Positions 41,961-46,806 of a stretch of DNA of 46,806 nucleotides are shown here, piece by piece. The translations under genes and the position numbers were made by a program. The stretch's first letter is position 1, and each line of letters opens with the position of its first letter. Origin of the DNA: JAIBJN01 sp963775395 (lineage in GTDB: Bacteria > Actinomycetota > Thermoleophilia > Gaiellales > Gaiellaceae); contig CAVZIX010000001.1 of assembly GCA_963775395.1 (NCBI GenBank), positions 1-46,806 of the forward strand, in the 5' to 3' direction. Below the pieces are notes generated by a model, which ran no database searches, had not been told where the DNA came from, and saw nothing but the letters and a program-made list of their open reading frames with translations.

Positions 41961-43486
41961 TCAGCCGGCAGTGGGCGGTCCGAACCAGGTGGTTAGCGCG
42001 TCAGCGAGCCCCAGCTGGGCTCGGTCTCCCACCCAGGCCACGTATCCGTCGGGCCGAATCAGCACGGCGGTGGGAGCAGCGACCGCCCCGAGTGCCGGAA
42101 GCTCCCACGTCCCAACGTACTCGGCGTCGATCGACTGAACCCGATCCGCCCATGGAGTGACGTCGAAGCCGCCGGGCTCGCCGAAATTGAGGAGCACCGG
42201 CCGGGCGTCGTGCAGCAGTGTGAAGACCCGCAGCGGGCCGTCGGCGGTGACGAGGTCGAGATCGGGCATGCGGCGTCCGAGCAGCGGGTGACCCTCGCCC
42301 AGGTCGTAGTGAATGTCCAGACCGGACATCATCGCGGCGAATCGTTTGCGAGGCTCGTCCATGCTCAGCAGCTCGGTCACGCTTTCGCGCAGCGCTTCGA
42401 TGCGGTCGTCGGGGCGCATGAGCGCGACCTGCGCCATCGTGTTGCGCAGCACGCGGGCGGCGACCGGGTGGCGCTCGGCGTGGTAGGTATCCAGGAGGCT
42501 TTCCGGCGATGTCCGGTTGACCACCTGGGCCAGCTTCCATCCAAGATTCACCGCATCCTGCACACCGGTGTTGAGGCCCTGTCCACCGACCGGGGAGTGC
42601 ACGTGCGCCGCGTCGCCCGCCAGCAGGACGCGCCCCGCGCGGTAGGTCGCGGCCTGCCGAGTCATGTCGGTGAACCGGGAGATCCATGTGGGACTGTGGA
42701 TCCCGTAATCGGTCCCGTAGACGGCGACGAGCGCCTCGCTGAGATCGCGCAAGGTCGGTTCGGCCGTGGCTCCGACGTGCGACTCGGTCAGCATGACCCC
42801 CACCGTCCCTCCTTCCTTGTAGACCACTTCGCCGTCGCGGATCTCGTAGTCCACCTTGCCCAGGGCATGCATGCCAGAGGCATCGCGGCGGATGCCCAAC
42901 TCAGGCTCCTCGGTCATCTCGACCTGGGCGATCAGGGCGCTCGTGGTCGCATCCCAACCGGGGAACTCGATGCCGGCTGCCTTGCGGATCAGGCTGCGCC
43001 CTCCGTCGCACCCGACGAGGTACTCGCGCCCGCAGCGACCGGCCGTCGGCCAGCTGGACGTCGACGCCGGTGTCGTCCTGCGCGAATCCCGGTCACTTCA
43101 CGTTCGCGATGGATCGGCACCTCGAGCTCGTCGACCCAGCCGGCCAGGATGCGCTCGATGTGGTTCTGCCACAGACCGAGCCCGTAGGGATGCCGGGTGG
43201 GAAAGTCGCTGATGTCCAACGGGGTCCCTGCAAACCCGGCGACCTGCGCCTCCTGTCCCTCGGACAGGAACCGATCGGCGATGCCACGCTGATCGAGTAC
43301 CTCGATGGTGCGTGAATGCAGACCGCCTGCGCGCGAGCCGGGGAGGTCCTGGCTGGCGCGCCGCTCGACAATGGCAACGTCGACCCTCGCCAACGCCAGC
43401 TCGCCCGCCAGCATCAGCCCCGTCGGGCCTCCTCCGGCGATCACCACCGCATGCTCGGTCGTAGCCACACTCATTGCACCACCCAT
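41961..43486 (-). CDS. FAD-dependent aromatic monooxygenase, PHBH type (two frameshifts)
   Basis: Repaired length 507 residues, exactly divisible once two surplus bases (43087 and 43026) are skipped. The N-terminal part has AVVIAGGGPTGLMLAGELAL and SRTIEVLDQRGIADRFLSEG. Between the two shifts it reads AQDDTGVDVQLADGRSLRA, and after the second EYLVGCDGGRSLIRKAAGIE, the conserved DG motif. The C-terminal part includes VLLAGDAAHVHSPVGGQGLN and VGDRAQLGLADALTTWFG, a thioredoxin-like tail as in pentachlorophenol-type and rifampicin-type monooxygenases. It hydroxylates an aromatic substrate, perhaps an antibiotic. ATG 43474 is a start alternative. Confidence 0.85.
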
Positions 43487-43590
43487 TTGCCGTAGGTTCT
43501 GGCCTCGGCCGGCGATTATGCGGCACGACCCGGGGCTTGCCGCAAGCCCCTTCTGCTCGATAAATTGAGGCTAGGAGGAGCCGCTAGCGC

Positions 43591-44202
43591 TCACCCGAAC
43601 CGGTGGCGCACCGCGACGCGCACGCCCTCCAGGGCGAGGGCGGCGGCGATGAGGAGCGCGACGATCGGGTCGGCCCACCACCAGTCGAACGCGGCGTTCA
43701 CGACCAGCGCCGCGAGGGTTGTGGCCGCGAGCGCGGCGGAGGCGAGTGTGAGGATCGCGTCGCCCCGCATCGCCCCGCTGGAGAGAGCGGCCGCGACGTC
43801 GAGCTTCAGCTTCCCCAGCCAGGGCAGCACGAGAACGGAGGCCGTGGCGATGACGGCGCCGAACACGGAGGCCTCGGGGTGCTCGCCGGACGTGAGCCCT
43901 CGCACTGCCTGAAGGCCGACGTAGAGCGCGACCACGACCATCGCGAACGCGACGCCGTACTGCGCGCGCCGTTCGAGCCGTTCCGCCCCGACCGGGTCGC
44001 GCCGCTCGCGCGAGAAGCGCCACACCAGGATCACGGACGCGGACGAGTCGAGCAGCGCGTTGAGCGCGAAGCCGGCCAGGGCCGGACTGTCATCCAGGAT
44101 CGAGACGACCAGCGCCAGCGATCCGACCACGCCGTTCCACGCGATCGTGAAGAACGACAGCCGCAGCGCGGACGTGAGGAGCTCGGAGCGAGGTCGATTC
44201 AG
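43591..44202 (-). CDS. Cation diffusion facilitator-like membrane protein
   Basis: About 203 residues with six hydrophobic helices. LVVSILDDSPALAGFALNAL and FDWWWADPIVALLIAAALAL carry the paired Asp/Asn residues of CDF transporters (zinc, iron, manganese). The cytoplasmic domain is absent, so this is a membrane-only form. The first ATG or GTG (44130) would cut helix 1. The frame extends to CTG 44202, preceded by AAAGGA six bases away, which I use as the probable but unusual start. Confidence 0.72.
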   Translation of the reverse strand: MNRPRSELLTSALRLSFFTIAWNGVVGSLALVVSILDDSPALAGFALNALLDSSASVILVWRFSRERRDPVGAERLERRAQYGVAFAMVVVALYVGLQAVRGLTSGEHPEASVFGAVIATASVLVLPWLGKLKLDVAAALSSGAMRGDAILTLASAALAATTLAALVVNAAFDWWWADPIVALLIAAALALEGVRVAVRHRFG

Positions 44203-44304
44203 CGCGCGTCCTTTCGGTTGGGCGCGTCCTCCCGCCTCCTCAGTCTCCGATGCGGAGCGCTATCCAGCGCGGCTGGGTCGGCGGACGCTCGAAAAGGACT
44301 CTAG

Positions 44305-44966
44305 CTAGGAGGCGAGCTCGCCGAAGCTCTCTGCGCGCTGCTTCTCGCCCGCGACGACGAGGACGTCGCCCTCCTGCACCACTGTCTCGGGCGTCGCGTA
44401 GGTGAACGAGCCGCCCGCCGGCTTGATGCAGACGACCGTGACGCCGTAGCGCTTGCGCACCTCGGCGGCGGCCAGGGTCTTTCCGACCAGCTCGCGCGGC
44501 GCGGTCGACTCCACCAGCGCGAAGCCCGGGTCGAGCTCGAAGTAGTCGAGGACGAGCCGGCGAGGCTGTGGCCGACCCTGATGCCCATGTCGCGTTCGGG
44601 GAAGACGACCCGGTGCGCGCCGATGCGCTGAAGGATGCGTCCGTGCGGCTCGGTGACCGCCTTGGCCACGATCTTCTCGACGCCGAGGTCGACGAGGACG
44701 CCCGTCGTGAGGATGCTCGCCTCGAGGTCGGTGCCGATGGCGACGACGGCGGTCGAGAACTCGGCGATCCCGAGCTGCCGCATCGCCTCCTCGCTCGTCG
44801 AGTCGGCCTCGACGACGTGGGTGAGCACGCCGGAGAGGTCCTGGACGATCCTCGGGTCCGCGTCGACGCCGAGCACTTCGTGGCCCATGCCGACGAGCGT
44901 GGCGGCGAGGCCCCCGCCGAAGCGGCCGAGCCCGATGACGACGAACTCCCTGGTTGCCTTAGCCAA
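44305..44966 (-). CDS. TrkA/KtrA-type potassium uptake regulator (frameshift at 44558/44559)
   Basis: Repaired length 220 residues. TTG 44966 begins an RCK-N Rossmann domain (EFVVIGLGRFGGGLAATLVG, EVLGVDADPRIVQDL) that binds NAD(H) or ATP/ADP. After VFPERDMGIRVGHSLA one base is missing; the next frame continues LVLDYFELDPGFAL and the RCK-C domain (ELVGKTLAAAEVRKRYGVTV to GDVLVVAGEKQRAESFGELA). It gates the TrkH/KtrB channel encoded just upstream; its start overlaps the TrkH stop. The shift may be an artefact. Confidence 0.88.
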
Positions 44967-46308
44967 TGATGGGACGCTCCTCCGGGAAGCGGTACAGCTT
45001 CCGCCGCTCGCGCAGGACGAGAGCGATGCCGAGTGTATGCGGCCCGACGCGGCCGAGATACATGAGCGCGATCAGGACCCACTGGCCGAAGCCGCCGAAG
45101 TCCGACGGTCACGCCCGTCGAGAGGCCCGACGGTGCCGAACGCGGACAGCGCCTCGAAGAGCGACTGCGAGAGCGTGAACTCGCTGTCCGCCATGAGCGC
45201 GAGCGTGCTCACGACCACCGCCACCAGCGCGATCGTCGCCACGGTGAAGGCCTGACGCTGGGCATGCGCCGGCACGCGCCGCGAGAACGTGGTCACGTGC
45301 GGGTCGCCGCGCAGCTCCGCCCAGACCATCAGGGCAAGGATGGCGAGCGTCGTCACCTTGATCCCGCCGCCCGTGGAGGCGCTCCCCGCGCCGACGAACA
45401 TGAGGAAGTCCGAGACGAAGAGCGTCTCGAGCTCCATCTGGCCGTAGTCGACAGTATTGAAGCCCGCCGTGCGCGGCGTGACCGCCTGGAAGAACCCGGC
45501 GAGAAGCTTGCCGCCGGTGTCGAACGGGCCGAGCGTGCCGGCGTTCCCCCACTCGAAGGCGAGCACGGCGCCGGTTCCCCCGACGAGCAGAAGCGCGGTG
45601 ACGACGAGCGTCAGCTTCGTGTGCAGGCTCCAGCGTCTCGGCATCCTCGGCGTGCGCCAGAGCTCCAGCCAGACGGGGAACCCAATGCCGCCCGCGATGA
45701 TGGCGAGCGCGACCGTGACGCAGATCCACCCGTCCGTTGCGAACGGCGTCAGGCTGTCGCTCCAGAGCGCGAAACCGGCGTTGTTGAACGCTGTAATCGA
45801 GTGGAAGACCCCGAGGTAGAGTGAACGCCCGAACGAATAGTCGTAGCCCGTCCACCAGCGGATGGTCAGCACAGTGGCGAAGATCGCCTCGAAGACGAGG
45901 CTCATGGTCGCCACCGCGTAGACGAGGCGCCTCACGTCGGAGAGGAGCGGCGCCGCTACCTCGGCCTGCGCGAGCAGCCTCCCCCTCAGTCCCAGCCTCC
46001 CGGCGACGATGAAGAGGAGCAGAGAGGCGAGCGTCATGATCCCGAACCCGCCGATCTGGACGAGCCCCATGATCACGACCTCGCCGAACGACGACCAGTA
46101 GGTCGGCGTGTCGACGACGACGAGGCCGGTGACGCAGATCGCCGACGTCGACGTGAAGATCGCCGTCAGGAACGGCGCCCGGTCTCCGCTCTCGGTGGCC
46201 AACGGGCAGCATGAGCAGCCCTGCGCCGACCAGGATCCCGACTGCGAACGCGGCGACGACCAACTGCGCCGGGTGGCGGCGGGCGAGCCAGGCTCTCAGG
46301 CGCGCCAA
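44959..46308 (-). CDS. TrkH/KtrB potassium channel subunit (three frameshifts)
   Basis: Repaired length 448 residues, normal for KtrB. The four selectivity-filter loops are visible: STSAICVTGLVV, SITAFNNAGFALWS, AVTPRTAGFNTVDY and ALSAFGTVGLSTG. Surplus bases at 46201 or 46202, 45125 and 45106 break the frame; without them the start AQLVVAAFAVGILVGAGLLM and the end QWVLIALMYLGRVGPHTLGI to FPEERPIIG are restored. TTG 46308 is the likely start and overlaps the preceding TrkH gene. With TrkA it forms a sodium- or proton-linked potassium uptake system. Confidence 0.85.
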
Positions 46309-46806
46309 TACGCCCTCGTGAGCAAGACGGCGACCGGGATGATCTCGAGGCGCCCGATCCACATGAGCGCGATCATGATCCCTTTCGAGACGTCGCTGAA
46401 GGGGGCGAACGAGCCCATCGGGCCCGCGAAGCCGAACGCGGGCCCGACGTTTCCGAGGGTGGTCGCAGACGCGGCGATTGCATCGAACGGCGAGAGGTCG
46501 AGCTCGACGCGATGCGCGTCGATCAGGAGGAGCACGGCTCCGACGACGAAGATGCCCACGTAGAGCAGGACGAAGGCGATCACCGCGCTGGACCATGCGC
46601 TCGTCGACCGACACTCGGTTGACCCGGATCGACGCGACGTACTCCGGGTGCATGGTCTGGTCGAGCTCTCGCCGAGCACCTTGCCGATGACGAGGTGGCG
46701 GACGACCTTGATCGACCCTGCCGTCGAGCCGGCCGAGCCCCCGGGGAACATGAGCGCGACGATGATCATCGCCGCGAACGGGGCGACAGCGAGCCAGGCG
46801 TTGTAG
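46296..46806 (-). CDS. TrkH-family potassium transporter, C-terminal part (cut by window end)
   Basis: The 3' 511 bases of a second TrkH-type gene; its start lies beyond 46806. Visible parts are YNAWLAVAPFAAMIIVALMF, PGGSAGSTAGSIKVVRHLVI and the fourth pore loop ATTLGNVGPAFGFAG, ending LTRAYWRA. One base is missing at 46670/46671 and one is surplus near 46587; between them the frame reads QTMHPEYVASIRVNRVSVDE. Its stop overlaps the start of the next TrkH gene. Confidence 0.85.
   Translation of the reverse strand, partial: YNAWLAVAPFAAMIIVALMFPGGSAGSTAGSIKVVRHLVIGKVLGESSTRPCTRSTSRRSGSTECRSTSAWSSAVIAFVLLYVGIFVVGAVLLLIDAHRVELDLSPFDAIAASATTLGNVGPAFGFAGPMGSFAPFSDVSKGIMIALMWIGRLEIIPVAVLLTRAYWRA

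Overview
The window is very GC-rich chromosomal DNA from an actinobacterium. Several families found mainly in Actinobacteria occur together: PspAA and PspAB, DUF2630, DUF5996, DUF3152, DUF1206, an Rv2578c-type radical SAM protein and an F420/FMN split-barrel oxidoreductase. The tRNA genes do not encode CCA, many genes start with GTG or TTG, and several genes look leaderless. My best guess is an uncultured soil member of the Thermoleophilia; this is inferred from gene content, not from a marker gene.

Layout. 0-6 kb: two paralogous TPR-LuxR regulators, divergently transcribed, each followed by a flavoprotein gene; the two flavoprotein promoters share a motif. 6-7.6 kb: cyclopropane-fatty-acid synthase and a small membrane protein. 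7.7-10.9 kb: a tight five-gene operon (LUD protein, DsbA-like protein, UBP zinc finger, DUF5996, DUF2630) facing a MarR repressor across two matching palindromes. 10.9-14 kb: tRNA-Ala(CGC), a two-component system, a secreted beta-propeller protein. 14-17.3 kb: two short medium-chain dehydrogenases, an O-methyltransferase and an MBL hydrolase. 17.3-21.8 kb: a membrane-stress island (PspA-PspAA; HtpX-PspAB-small 2TM protein-YdjM-like) around a DUF3152 metalloprotease. 21.8-27.8 kb: large membrane proteins, a cytochrome c lipoprotein, a HAD phosphatase, SerS and a split-barrel oxidoreductase.

27.8-30 kb: an integrative element of about 2.1 kb inside tRNA-Ser(UGA), bounded by a perfect 70-bp direct repeat, with integrase arm-like 12-mers at both ends and no integrase gene. 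30-35.5 kb: accessory-looking genes, including a DHFR-fold reductase, an enolase-superfamily enzyme, GAF and CBS proteins, an orphan TIR-like protein with a beta-rich C-terminal domain, and a membrane protein with a HEAWH motif. 35.5-41.3 kb: a candidate structured RNA, a serine hydrolase, DUF1206, a group 1/2 sigma factor, a LexA-box-controlled radical SAM gene, DUF72 and a highly charged anchored protein. 41.3-46.8 kb: an esterase, a flavin monooxygenase, a CDF transporter and a TrkA/TrkH potassium-uptake cluster.

Quality warning. At least a dozen single-base shifts interrupt otherwise well-conserved genes. None is seen before 15.9 kb, and eight lie in the last 4 kb. This pattern fits sequencing or assembly error near a contig end better than decay of every gene. 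Affected genes are given here with their repaired extents, and each shift position is stated.
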